NCBI GenBank assembly: GCA_030603385.1
Contig: JAUVXW010000014.1
Span: 1 to 64,000, forward strand
DNA length: 64,000 nt
Direction of reading: 5' to 3'
DNA from: Promethearchaeota archaeon
Lineage (GTDB): Archaea > Asgardarchaeota > Lokiarchaeia > Sigyniarchaeales > SOKP01
The position numbers and the translations under genes are program-made. Positions 25,962 to 33,298 of this stretch are shown piece after piece (position 1 is the stretch's first letter; each line of letters starts with the position of its first letter). The notes beneath the pieces are model-generated. The model did not search any database, was not told the origin of the DNA, and saw only the letters and a list, made by a program, of their open reading frames with translations.

Positions 25962-26489
25962 TTAAGAGTTTTGCTTTAACATTCGCCGAGTTAGTTCAAT
26001 AAAAGCATTCTCAACATTATCGCCTGTTTTAGCAGAAGTTTCAATATAAATACTTTCTTCATTTTCAGCAAACTTCTTAGGTTTGTCCCTATTGATTACT
26101 TCACCGACTTCAGGGAGTAAATCAGATTTATTCCCCAATATTATAATGGGAATCTTTTCTTCAAGTATACTACGCATATCTATAAGCCATTCTTTCATTT
26201 TGGGAAATGTATTTGCTCTTGAAAGGTCAAAAACTAATAGTGCTCCATGGGCTCCTTCATAAAAACTACGACGTAGGATTTTGAAACGTTCTTGGCCACC
26301 CACATCCCAAATAGAAAGTTTTGCGATTTTATCTTTTTCAAATTTTACTGTTTTAGCTAAAAAGTCTACACCTATAGTGAATTTATAACTTGTTGAGAAT
26401 TGATCCTCTACGAATCTTCTGATGAGACTAGTTTTGCCAACCGCGGAAGGACCTATTATTAAACACTTAAATGTAAAATCCGCAGTCAT
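25962..26489 (-). CDS. Rab/Ras-like small GTPase (paralogue)
   Basis: A 175-residue GTPase starting at the ATG that gives MTADFTFKCLIIGPSAVGKTSL; an upstream in-frame ATG would add 15 residues not typical of the family. The G motifs are G1 GPSAVGKTSL, switch I KFTIGVDF, G3 WDVGGQERF, G4 GNKSDL and G5 ETSAKTGDNVENAF. It is clearly similar to the neighbouring GTPase along its length, indicating a tandem duplication that has since diverged. No lipidation cysteine is present. The target pathway is unknown; roadblock-like and TPR proteins elsewhere in the window are possible partners. Confidence 0.92.
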   Translation of the reverse strand: MTADFTFKCLIIGPSAVGKTSLIRRFVEDQFSTSYKFTIGVDFLAKTVKFEKDKIAKLSIWDVGGQERFKILRRSFYEGAHGALLVFDLSRANTFPKMKEWLIDMRSILEEKIPIIILGNKSDLLPEVGEVINRDKPKKFAENEESIYIETSAKTGDNVENAFIELTRRMLKQNS

Positions 26490-26552
26490 TATTAGATGAG
26501 TTTGATTTTTTTTAAAAATTAAATTATAAAACAATAATTGGTTGTTTCTTTA

Positions 26553-27365
26553 TTAAATCTTTATTAAATTGTACTTTTTACCAAATTTCTTAAATAATTT
26601 GGTTCCACCCCCCTCTTGCAAAATTCTCAATGTTGACTTTGAATCAGTGATTTCCATTCCACCGACAATGTCTACACCATAATCAAACAAAATATCTGGT
26701 AGCATGCCTACAGATGGTCCCATTACTATAGTTTTTCGAGCCTTTTTTCTGAAAAGATTTAAAATTTTTTCAATAGTATTATTTATTAAAGAAGTACCGG
26801 TACAAAATAGAATATCAGTAGAAATTTCCTCTTTCTCTAATTCATCTATATTTGTTCGAAAATTAAATTCGCTGAATTCTTTTGGGGTTGAAATTGTATC
26901 TTCCACTAAAGTAATGTTTAATGTCTTTTTTCTTAATTTTTGAATAAGAGGTTTCATTAATCCAATAATAGTAATACTCGTATCCTGATTAATCTCTAAA
27001 AATTCAAAAGGATCTCCTATTAACTTGGAGTAAGAATTCTTTATTTTTAAAATATGTTGAGACACAGCATTTACAGTAGCAATTCCAATAATCTTTTTTA
27101 AGCTTGGTGTTAGGTAAGACCACTCTAATAATTCTAATAGTTTTTTGTTGGTGAGGTTTCCAGCAAAGTTGATTTTGCTACAATCAACACTATTAATTAG
27201 GCTTGGTAGGGTAGAAGCTAATCCTAAAATTGGTTCTAAACCATAAGCAGAAACTTCTACCCCTGTATAGCCTAAGCCTATTACAACTTTACTAACTTTT
27301 GGAGATACTATTTCATGAACTTTATAGATTTGCTTAATGAACTCAACAGTTTTTTCAAGAATCAT
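26553..27365 (-). CDS. DUF364-type (putative heavy-metal chelation) Rossmann-like protein
   Basis: A 270-residue protein that matches the DUF4213/DUF364 pattern by eye. An N-terminal domain contains VVIGLGYTGVEVSAYG and LLELLEWSYLTPSLKKIIGIATVNAVSQHIL. A C-terminal Rossmann-like half contains ITIIGLMKPLIQKLR, ILFCTGTSLINNTIEKIL and IVMGPSVGMLPDILFDYGVDIVGG. The family is linked to metal or corrinoid handling in archaea, but its biochemical role is not settled. It shares its strand with the two GTPase genes and may be cotranscribed with them. Confidence 0.75.
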   Translation of the reverse strand: MILEKTVEFIKQIYKVHEIVSPKVSKVVIGLGYTGVEVSAYGLEPILGLASTLPSLINSVDCSKINFAGNLTNKKLLELLEWSYLTPSLKKIIGIATVNAVSQHILKIKNSYSKLIGDPFEFLEINQDTSITIIGLMKPLIQKLRKKTLNITLVEDTISTPKEFSEFNFRTNIDELEKEEISTDILFCTGTSLINNTIEKILNLFRKKARKTIVMGPSVGMLPDILFDYGVDIVGGMEITDSKSTLRILQEGGGTKLFKKFGKKYNLIKI

Positions 27366-27447
27366 TTATTCAAATATATATCAAGATCGTTTAAATAATA
27401 AAATTGCTTAATTTCAATTAAAAATTTATTTTGATTGTGAGATTGAT

Positions 27448-27825
27448 ATGGAGTATATTATCATTGAAAATGAAAAAATTGGTCAAATGAAAGCAAAATT
27501 GCTCACCGATAAGAATCCTAAGACATGTGAAGCAATTTGGAACGCATTACCCTTTGAAGTTAATCTATCAAGATGGGGAGAAGAATTGTATGGGGAAATC
27601 CCTGTTTCATTAGAAGAAGAAAATTCCCAAGTTGATTGTGAGGTAGGAGATATTGGTTATTGGCCTAGTGGAAAAGGATTTTGTATCTTTTTTGGTCCTA
27701 CGCCTGCTAGTAAAGGAGATAAACCAAAAGCAGCTTCTCCAGTAAATATATTCGCTAGAGTTGACGGAGATGCTAAAATATTTAACCAATTTTCATCTTT
27801 TAAAGGGCAAGTAAAAAGAGGTTAA
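27448..27825 (+). CDS. Cyclophilin-like fold protein
   Basis: A 125-residue single-domain protein. The beta-barrel features include ENEKIGQMKAKLLTDKNPKT, AIWNALPFEVNLSRWGEELY, EVGDIGYWPSGKGFCIFFGP and a final FARVDGDAK. This is the pattern of the cyclophilin-like (PF04126) family of small archaeal and bacterial proteins. These lack the full active site of peptidyl-prolyl isomerases, and their function is unknown. It is divergent from the DUF364 gene. Confidence 0.8.
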   Translation: MEYIIIENEKIGQMKAKLLTDKNPKTCEAIWNALPFEVNLSRWGEELYGEIPVSLEEENSQVDCEVGDIGYWPSGKGFCIFFGPTPASKGDKPKAASPVNIFARVDGDAKIFNQFSSFKGQVKRG

Positions 27826-27875
27826 TTAAAAATCTTACTCGTCTATAAAAACGTAGCTTTATCTACTATTTTTCT

Positions 27876-28193
27876 CTATATTTTATTGTATTTCTTTAAG
27901 ATTTTTTCGATTTCTAATTCTGCTTCAGAAATTTTGTAGTTCAAAGTAACATTCCTTTTTTTTAATTCATCGAACATCTCCCATATGGAAATTCCAGCAA
28001 TTTCGGATGCTTTTCCAAGGGAGATTTTATCTTTAAGATATTCTTTTAAAGCAAATTCTAACTTTTCTTGAGCGATGCTTTTCCATAATAATTTTCTTAT
28101 AAAACTGGATTGATCTTCTTTATATAGTTCCCGTAATTTGTCAATCTCTTCTTTCAAATCATCTGGTAGAACAATAGAAATTTTATCTCCCAT
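27876..28193 (-). CDS. RHH plus UPF0175 antitoxin-like protein
   Basis: A 105-residue protein: an N-terminal ribbon-helix-helix (ISIVLPDDLKEEIDKLRE, FIRKLLWKSIAQ) followed by the UPF0175 helical segment ALKEYLKDKISLGKASEIAG and ISIWEMFDELKKRNVTLNY. UPF0175 proteins are antitoxin-like transcription regulators usually paired with a PIN toxin; no PIN gene is next to it here. The ATG at 28193 is chosen because GGTGA lies five bases upstream; a TTG at 28211 would add six residues. The partner may have been lost, or the protein may act alone. Confidence 0.8.
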   Translation of the reverse strand: MGDKISIVLPDDLKEEIDKLRELYKEDQSSFIRKLLWKSIAQEKLEFALKEYLKDKISLGKASEIAGISIWEMFDELKKRNVTLNYKISEAELEIEKILKKYNKI

Positions 28194-28362
28194 ATTTTTC
28201 ACCTTTTTCAATATACTCTTGGATTACATCTGCTGAAATCCAACTATTTTAATGAATATTACTTATTAATTCTTCGTGAAAGGTCTGCTAAAGTACGAGA
28301 AAGGTATAAATTTATACTTCTTAATAAAAGTTCATGAAATAATATCTTGATATTTATAACAT

Positions 28363-28386
28363 ATCGTGAAATCCACCTTTCACGAT
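28363..28386. promoter_or_regulatory. Perfect 9-bp inverted repeat upstream of the HNH gene
   Basis: ATCGTGAAA and TTTCACGAT are separated by TCCACC. The element is centred about 63 bases before the first possible start of the endonuclease gene and about 180 bases ahead of the RHH/UPF0175 gene on the other strand. It could be an operator for either gene or an RNA hairpin. No T-run follows, so it is not a terminator. Confidence 0.45.
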
Positions 28387-28437
28387 CAATTATCAATTAA
28401 TTATCATTGAAAAAAAGATTTACTATCAGACTCTTTT

Positions 28438-28941
28438 ATGTTAAATACGAGTGTCAAAAAATATATTATTATGGAAGACGAAAATATTGAGATTTTCAAA
28501 GACTTTGTAATAGGATTAAATAAAAGGAATAAACTTAAACAATGTACTAAATGTACAAGAACTTTTTCTATAACATCTGAATTTTTCTACAGAAATAGAA
28601 CTACTAAAGATGGTCTTGATTCTTGGTGTAAAGAATGTAAAAAGGAATATGATAAATATCATTATCAGTATAAAAGATATAACATAACAAAGGAGGATTA
28701 TGAGAATATGATGGAAGGGCAGAATGGGAAATGTCTCATATGTGGAAGGAATTTTGATAAAATATATTTTCCACAAAACACACATATTGATCACGATCAT
28801 AGGACAGGAAAAGTTAGAGGTCTTCTATGTAATAACTGCAACGTAATATTAGGGAATGCTTTTGATAATCCTCTCATTTTAATTAAGGCAATTAAATACT
28901 TACAAGAGAATAAGAAAAAAAGAAATAAAAAATCCATATAG
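28438..28941 (+). CDS. HNH endonuclease of the recombination endonuclease VII type
   Basis: A 167-residue protein. The first half has a zinc-finger-like CTKCTRTF ... CKECKKEYDKYHYQYKRYN. The catalytic part has CLICGRNFDK, the HIDHDHRTGKVRGLLCNNCN block (His-Asp-His with the metal-binding cysteines) and LGNAFDNP. This is the Endonuclease VII/HNH fold common in phages and free-standing homing endonucleases. An internal ATG at 28471 is an alternative start giving 156 residues. The gene is isolated between two antitoxin-like loci and bracketed by short inverted repeats, consistent with a mobile gene. Confidence 0.85.
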   Translation: MLNTSVKKYIIMEDENIEIFKDFVIGLNKRNKLKQCTKCTRTFSITSEFFYRNRTTKDGLDSWCKECKKEYDKYHYQYKRYNITKEDYENMMEGQNGKCLICGRNFDKIYFPQNTHIDHDHRTGKVRGLLCNNCNVILGNAFDNPLILIKAIKYLQENKKKRNKKSI

Positions 28942-28968
28942 TCTGTTTCACGAACATATATATTTTTT

Positions 28969-29349
28969 TTATAAGTTTAAATATGATTTTACTATTTTAA
29001 TAGTAGTTTCAGCTAGATCTAATGCATCATTAGCAGATTTTTTATTGAAAACTTCAGCAGGTATTCCTTCTGGAAGTCCATTAGGGTATCTAGTCGGAAT
29101 ATAATAACTATCTAAGATAGATACATCTTCGCCTAATTTTGTAAACTTTTTATCGAAAGTACCAGCCCAATCTGCTAATTTCTTAACTGAATGTCCTAGA
29201 ACAAGATCCTCTTTATTAAAATAAATTACAGATTTTAAAGCTTTTTCAACAATTTGTTGAGATATAAAACAAACAAGATAATAGCGTTCATTTTCAAATA
29301 GAATTTAGAATCTATTTGCTTCCTTAGAATATTTACTTATTTCGCTCAT
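28969..29349 (-). pseudogene. HEPN-domain gene interrupted by an in-frame UAA
   Basis: The frame begins MSEISKYSKEANRF, overlapping the end of the preceding MNT gene by 17 bases, and reaches TAA at codon 15 (29307-29305). In the same frame it continues ILFENERYYLVCFISQQIVEKALKS, the HEPN core, through VLGHSVKKLADWAG to a stop at 28969. No good start lies soon after the TAA. Loss of the toxin-like partner by a nonsense change is the simplest reading; a single-base sequence error is the alternative. Confidence 0.75.
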
Positions 29350-29680
29350 AAATGACCTTTCCTTCTTTTAATATATGTTGAATAAATAAATTTTCTCCTG
29401 CCATGCGTTTAAACTCAATTGGGGTATAGATGAGTAAATCAATTTCTTTAGGTTTTACTTTTTTATAAATTTCTGCTGATCTTTCTATAAAGTCTAGCTT
29501 AGATTCAATTATTATAATTAAATCAATATCACTTGTTAAACTTAATTCCTCTCTAACAGATGATCCAAATTGAATAATTTTTAAAGCGCCCAATTTAATT
29601 AATTCAGAGATGACACGGTTTAATTCTTGTTTTAGCTCTTTTAAATGCTTTTTCTTAAGCATTTTAACTTTTTGGATCAT
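29333..29680 (-). CDS. MNT-type nucleotidyltransferase
   Basis: A 115-residue minimal nucleotidyltransferase: KIIQFGSSVREEL with TSDIDLIIIIES giving the GS/DxD motif, and KEIDLLIY supplying the third acidic residue. In order and overlap it is the first gene of an MNT-HEPN pair whose HEPN partner carries a nonsense codon. Antitoxin-type adenylylation of the partner is the known role of the family. With the partner broken it may be a relic or act on other HEPN proteins, two of which are encoded elsewhere in this window. Confidence 0.85.
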   Translation of the reverse strand: MIQKVKMLKKKHLKELKQELNRVISELIKLGALKIIQFGSSVREELSLTSDIDLIIIIESKLDFIERSAEIYKKVKPKEIDLLIYTPIEFKRMAGENLFIQHILKEGKVIYERNK

Positions 29681-29801
29681 TATTGTATAAATATTTATTA
29701 GTCTTATTAAATTAAATGTAAGAATTCTAAATCATAAAGGTTCTAAATATAAATACTATTGCATGATATAGAAATTCACATCTAATCAAAATAATTTTAT
29801 G

Positions 29802-29848
29802 CGGGAAAAATTAAAATAATCTGAATTATTTTAAACGGGAAAAAATTA
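29802..29848 (+). promoter_or_regulatory. Operator-like element: perfect palindrome between direct repeats
   Basis: TTAAAATAAT (29811-29820) and ATTATTTTAA (29825-29834) form an exact 10-bp inverted repeat around CTGA. It is flanked by two near-identical direct repeats, CGGGAAAAATTA (29802-29813) and CGGGAAAAAATTA (29836-29848). The element ends 17 bases before the aminotransferase start at 29866, which has GGAG eight bases upstream. The position suits a repressor or activator site. Confidence 0.55.
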
Positions 29849-29865
29849 TAAAAGGAGTAGAAATC

Positions 29866-31128
29866 ATGAAAAAGAATGAAAATCTGCTTGAATTAAGAAA
29901 ACAATATGTCCCAAAGGCTGTTTACAATACTTTTCCATCCTTTATCAGTCAAGCAAATGGTGCTAAAATGACTGATATAGAGGGTTATGAAATGATTGAT
30001 TTTGCAGGGGGCATAGCTACAGTCAATGTAGGTCATTGTCATCCCAAAGTTGTAAGTGCTATTAAAGATCAGGCTGAAAAGTACATCCATACATGCTTTC
30101 ATGTAGCAATGTATGAACCATATATAGAGTTAGCACAAAGACTTTGTGAAATTGCACCTGGGGATTTCCCTAAAATGGCTTTTTTTGCAAATAGTGGTGC
30201 TGAAGCTGTAGAAAATGCAATAAAAATTGCCAGATATTACACAAAACGTTCGGGTATAATTACTTTTGAAAATGCTTTCCACGGAAGGACACTTATGGGG
30301 ATGAGTCTAACAAGTAAAGTAAAACCATACAAATTAGGTTTTGGACCATTTGCTCCGGAGATTTATCGAATACCATTTGGTGATGCTAATTTATTCGAAA
30401 CATTTCTTATAAACCACATTGCACCAGAATCCGTTGCAGCGATCATTGCAGAACCCGTTCAAGGTGAAGGTGGATTTATAACTCCCCCTCCAGAATTTTT
30501 CCCTAAGATTATCGAGATTTGTAAAGAAAATGGAATACTGTTTATTGCTGACGAAATTCAATCCGGGATGGGACGAACGGGAAAGATGTTCGCAATTGAA
30601 CATTGGGATGTTGTACCTGATATTATTCTTCTAGCAAAGAGCTTAGCAGCAGGCTTACCTTTAAGTGCAATAATAGGACGGAAAGAAATTATGGATTCTC
30701 CTCACATTGGTGGGTTAGGAGGAACATTTGGTGGCAATCCCGTTGCTTGTAGAGCAGCTTTAGCCGTGTTAGACATATTTAAAGAGGAAAATTTATTACA
30801 TAAAGCTGAAATTTTAGGACAAAAATTAAATAAGCAAATTAAGACCTGGCAGAAAAATTTTGAAATTGTTGGAAACATTCATGGTATTGGATCAATGCTC
30901 GCCTTTGAGATAGTAGATACAAAGTCAAAAAAACCCGCAAAGGATAAAGCTAAGGAATTAATCGACTTATGCTATAAGAAGGGTTTAATAATTCTTACTT
31001 GTGGAAAATATGGAAACACTATAAGGTTGCTGATGCCCCTTGTAATAAATAATGATGAATTAGATAAAGGTCTTAAAATACTTGAAGAAAACCTTCAAAT
31101 TTTAGAAAATAGGAGTTTGGAAATGTAA
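29866..31128 (+). CDS. Class III aminotransferase (4-aminobutyrate/omega-amino acid type)
   Basis: A 420-residue PLP enzyme. Landmarks are DFAGGIATVNVGHCHPKV, FANSGAEAVENAIKIAR (phosphate-binding), FHGRTLMGMSL, FIADEIQSGMGRTGKM (PLP-binding Asp) and the Schiff-base lysine in LLAKSLAAGLP. The family moves amino groups from omega-amino acids such as GABA, ornithine or beta-amino acids to 2-oxoglutarate or pyruvate. GGAG sits eight bases before the ATG, and an operator-like palindrome lies just upstream. It converges with the M20 gene 8 bases away. Exact substrate is unresolved. Confidence 0.9.
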   Translation: MKKNENLLELRKQYVPKAVYNTFPSFISQANGAKMTDIEGYEMIDFAGGIATVNVGHCHPKVVSAIKDQAEKYIHTCFHVAMYEPYIELAQRLCEIAPGDFPKMAFFANSGAEAVENAIKIARYYTKRSGIITFENAFHGRTLMGMSLTSKVKPYKLGFGPFAPEIYRIPFGDANLFETFLINHIAPESVAAIIAEPVQGEGGFITPPPEFFPKIIEICKENGILFIADEIQSGMGRTGKMFAIEHWDVVPDIILLAKSLAAGLPLSAIIGRKEIMDSPHIGGLGGTFGGNPVACRAALAVLDIFKEENLLHKAEILGQKLNKQIKTWQKNFEIVGNIHGIGSMLAFEIVDTKSKKPAKDKAKELIDLCYKKGLIILTCGKYGNTIRLLMPLVINNDELDKGLKILEENLQILENRSLEM

Positions 31129-31135
31129 TAACTCT

Positions 31136-32422
31136 TTATTCTACACCACACCAATCCATTATTGTACCAATTATTATCTCGGTTGTTTTTACGGTTGATT
31201 TAATGGAAACTCGTTCATCAATTGAATGAATTTTTTCTGCTAACGGTCCGAATGAAACTGCAGGGATACCGTTATATACAAAAAATCGAGCATCCAATCC
31301 AGATGATCCTCCGATATATATTGGTTTGATACCAGAAAATTCTTGAATTTTTTTATCTATCAGTTGTACGAAAGGATCTTCAGGATTTTGTTCATGAGGT
31401 CTTGCTTTCCACCCAAACCACTCAATTTTTGGGGGGTGATCTTTCAACCATCTATCTTTATTCGCGATATTTTGGATAGTTCTCTCAATTTGACTCATAA
31501 CAATTTCTCGGGTCTCACCAGGAGGAAAACCTATTCGACACTCGAGAATACACAAGGCTGGTACTGTTGAAGGCCAATCTCCCGCTTTTATGACTCCAAT
31601 GTTAAGTGTCGTTGCTTTCCCCTTCATGCGTGGATCTACTTCTGCATATTTATAACTGATTGTGCTCTGTCTTTCAATGTTTAGGGATGTAAGGGCTTCA
31701 ATTATCGGCACCATTTTTACAATAGCATTCACACCATAATGTGCTGTTGCTGCATGTGCCGGAACACCAGTAACAATAACACGAAAATACATAACCCCTG
31801 CACTAGCGATACTTATAGCATATCCACCCGGTTCAGGAATTATAGCGGCATCTGTCTTTGGCTGAGTTAGACGCATATATAAATTCCCTCCTATACCGCC
31901 ATCTTCTTCATCAATAGTTGTTTCTATAAGCACATCACCCTTTAACTGAGTTTTTGTTTCTTTAAGTGCTTGAAGAGCAAAAATCATGGATGCAACTCCT
32001 GCTTTCATATCTCCAGCACCCCGTCCATATATGAAATCACCGTCTATTTCACCACTCCATGGATTACGACTCCAATGTTCTACGGGTTCTGGACTCACTA
32101 CATCAACATGTCCACTAAGGCAAATAGATCGACCATTTCCAGTTCCTTTAAGGATTCCTGCTACATTGGGACGATCCTTATAACCATATTTAGTAAAGGA
32201 CGTTGTTTCAAAATAATCATCACTTTTTCGTAAGATTTCAATATTAGGATAGATCAATTTAGGTTTAAGATCTAATTCTGTAAGCTTTTTATATATGAAT
32301 TTTTGGATTTCTCCTTCTTCCCCAGAAATACTAGGGATCCGAACTAGATCTTGAATAAATTTTACAAGCTTATCCTGATTATTTCGAATCCAAGTTATCG
32401 GAGTTGGTTCTTCTGAATTCAT
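31136..32422 (-). CDS. M20-family metallopeptidase/deacylase (ArgE/DapE type)
   Basis: A 428-residue zinc enzyme of the ArgE/DapE/CPG2 group. Motifs in order: LSGHVDVVSPEP (first metal His and Asp), GRGAGDMKAGVAS (bridging Asp), TIDEEDGGIGG (catalytic Glu pair), IIPEPGG, and the late KIHSIDERV (final metal His). A lid domain sits at about residues 200-320. It hydrolyses N-acyl amino acids or related amides in the cytoplasm. Together with the aminotransferase it may feed amino acids into fermentation. The precise substrate is not determined. Confidence 0.88.
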   Translation of the reverse strand: MNSEEPTPITWIRNNQDKLVKFIQDLVRIPSISGEEGEIQKFIYKKLTELDLKPKLIYPNIEILRKSDDYFETTSFTKYGYKDRPNVAGILKGTGNGRSICLSGHVDVVSPEPVEHWSRNPWSGEIDGDFIYGRGAGDMKAGVASMIFALQALKETKTQLKGDVLIETTIDEEDGGIGGNLYMRLTQPKTDAAIIPEPGGYAISIASAGVMYFRVIVTGVPAHAATAHYGVNAIVKMVPIIEALTSLNIERQSTISYKYAEVDPRMKGKATTLNIGVIKAGDWPSTVPALCILECRIGFPPGETREIVMSQIERTIQNIANKDRWLKDHPPKIEWFGWKARPHEQNPEDPFVQLIDKKIQEFSGIKPIYIGGSSGLDARFFVYNGIPAVSFGPLAEKIHSIDERVSIKSTVKTTEIIIGTIMDWCGVE

Positions 32423-32471
32423 TTAATTACTTTCCTTTTTTTATCATATTTATTTTTATTAATATTTAAAA

Positions 32472-33089
32472 TTAATTCTTGGGATCTCTTAACATTGACC
32501 AATTTGTTATTCCTGTACTCTCAATTTCAAATTCTTTCATAACATTAAATCCAAAATTTTGATAATACAAAACATTGCTTTTCTTATTTGTATCTAAGTA
32601 ACATTTAAGATTATTCTCATCTAAATATTCTATCATGGGGAGTAGAAGCTTTCTACCAAAACCCTTTCTTTGAAATTTTGGATCCACCGCTATAACCATG
32701 AGATAAATATGAGGTTCTTTTATAAGTTGTTCATGGATATCATTGGCATAAGAAGTGACTGATAATCTTTCGAGATATTTCTGACCTAACACATAGAAAA
32801 AAACTTCATCACCGCATTCTTTAGAGCGTTCTGGCGTGATATATGCAAATTCTGAGGGGACCCATAACGTTATACCTTCCAAATTAGGTGAAGATGCATA
32901 AACTACTCCAAATTGAAGACAGTACCAAATATAGGCTTTGAATAAGTATGGAAGATATTTTTTTCTCTCAGATTCATCGGGAATAATATATACATGTAAT
33001 GGATCATCATGAAATGCTCGTGAAATAATTTCTGCAGCTTTATTTAAAGGTATATACTTTAACTGATATAGGTCTCGGAGATTTTTCAT
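32472..33089 (-). CDS. GNAT-family N-acetyltransferase
   Basis: A 205-residue GNAT fold. Motif A reads VIAVDPKFQRKGFGRKLLLPM (the Q-x-x-G-x-G/A acetyl-CoA loop). The following strand and helix (LKCYLDTNKKSNVLYYQNFGFNVMKEFEI) are typical of the C-terminal half. The ATG at 33089 is taken rather than a TTG two codons upstream. It lies 50 bases after the M20 gene start on the same strand. Acceptor substrate unknown. Confidence 0.88.
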   Translation of the reverse strand: MKNLRDLYQLKYIPLNKAAEIISRAFHDDPLHVYIIPDESERKKYLPYLFKAYIWYCLQFGVVYASSPNLEGITLWVPSEFAYITPERSKECGDEVFFYVLGQKYLERLSVTSYANDIHEQLIKEPHIYLMVIAVDPKFQRKGFGRKLLLPMIEYLDENNLKCYLDTNKKSNVLYYQNFGFNVMKEFEIESTGITNWSMLRDPKN

Positions 33090-33298
33090 TTTCAATACCA
33101 GTTTTTAAAATTTATTGAAAAGAGATAAAACAAATCTAATTCTCTTAGAAATAATTAAATATAAAACGTAATCCATAAATTAAATGTGTTATTGTTGATC
33201 AGATTCTGGTATAAATACATAAAAAGGACTTGAATGAATATTAAAGATTTTTTGATTCCATTCAATAAACTTAATTTTGAAATTATATTATTACACGC

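Larger units (their letters stand above)
28273..28954. repeat. Nine-base inverted repeats bracketing the HNH endonuclease gene
   Basis: TTCGTGAAA at 28273-28281 and its exact complement TTTCACGAA at 28946-28954 lie on either side of the endonuclease gene, the right copy 5 bases past its stop. The same GTGAAA/TTTCAC core also forms the palindrome at 28363-28386. They may be ends of a small mobile unit or recognition sites of the nuclease; nine bases is short, so chance is possible. Confidence 0.35.

Noticed and set aside
29305..29307. Recoding of the UAA in the HEPN gene
   Set aside because: Known archaeal recoding uses UGA (Sec) or UAG (pyrrolysine). UAA recoding is not known there, so a nonsense change or sequence error is simpler.
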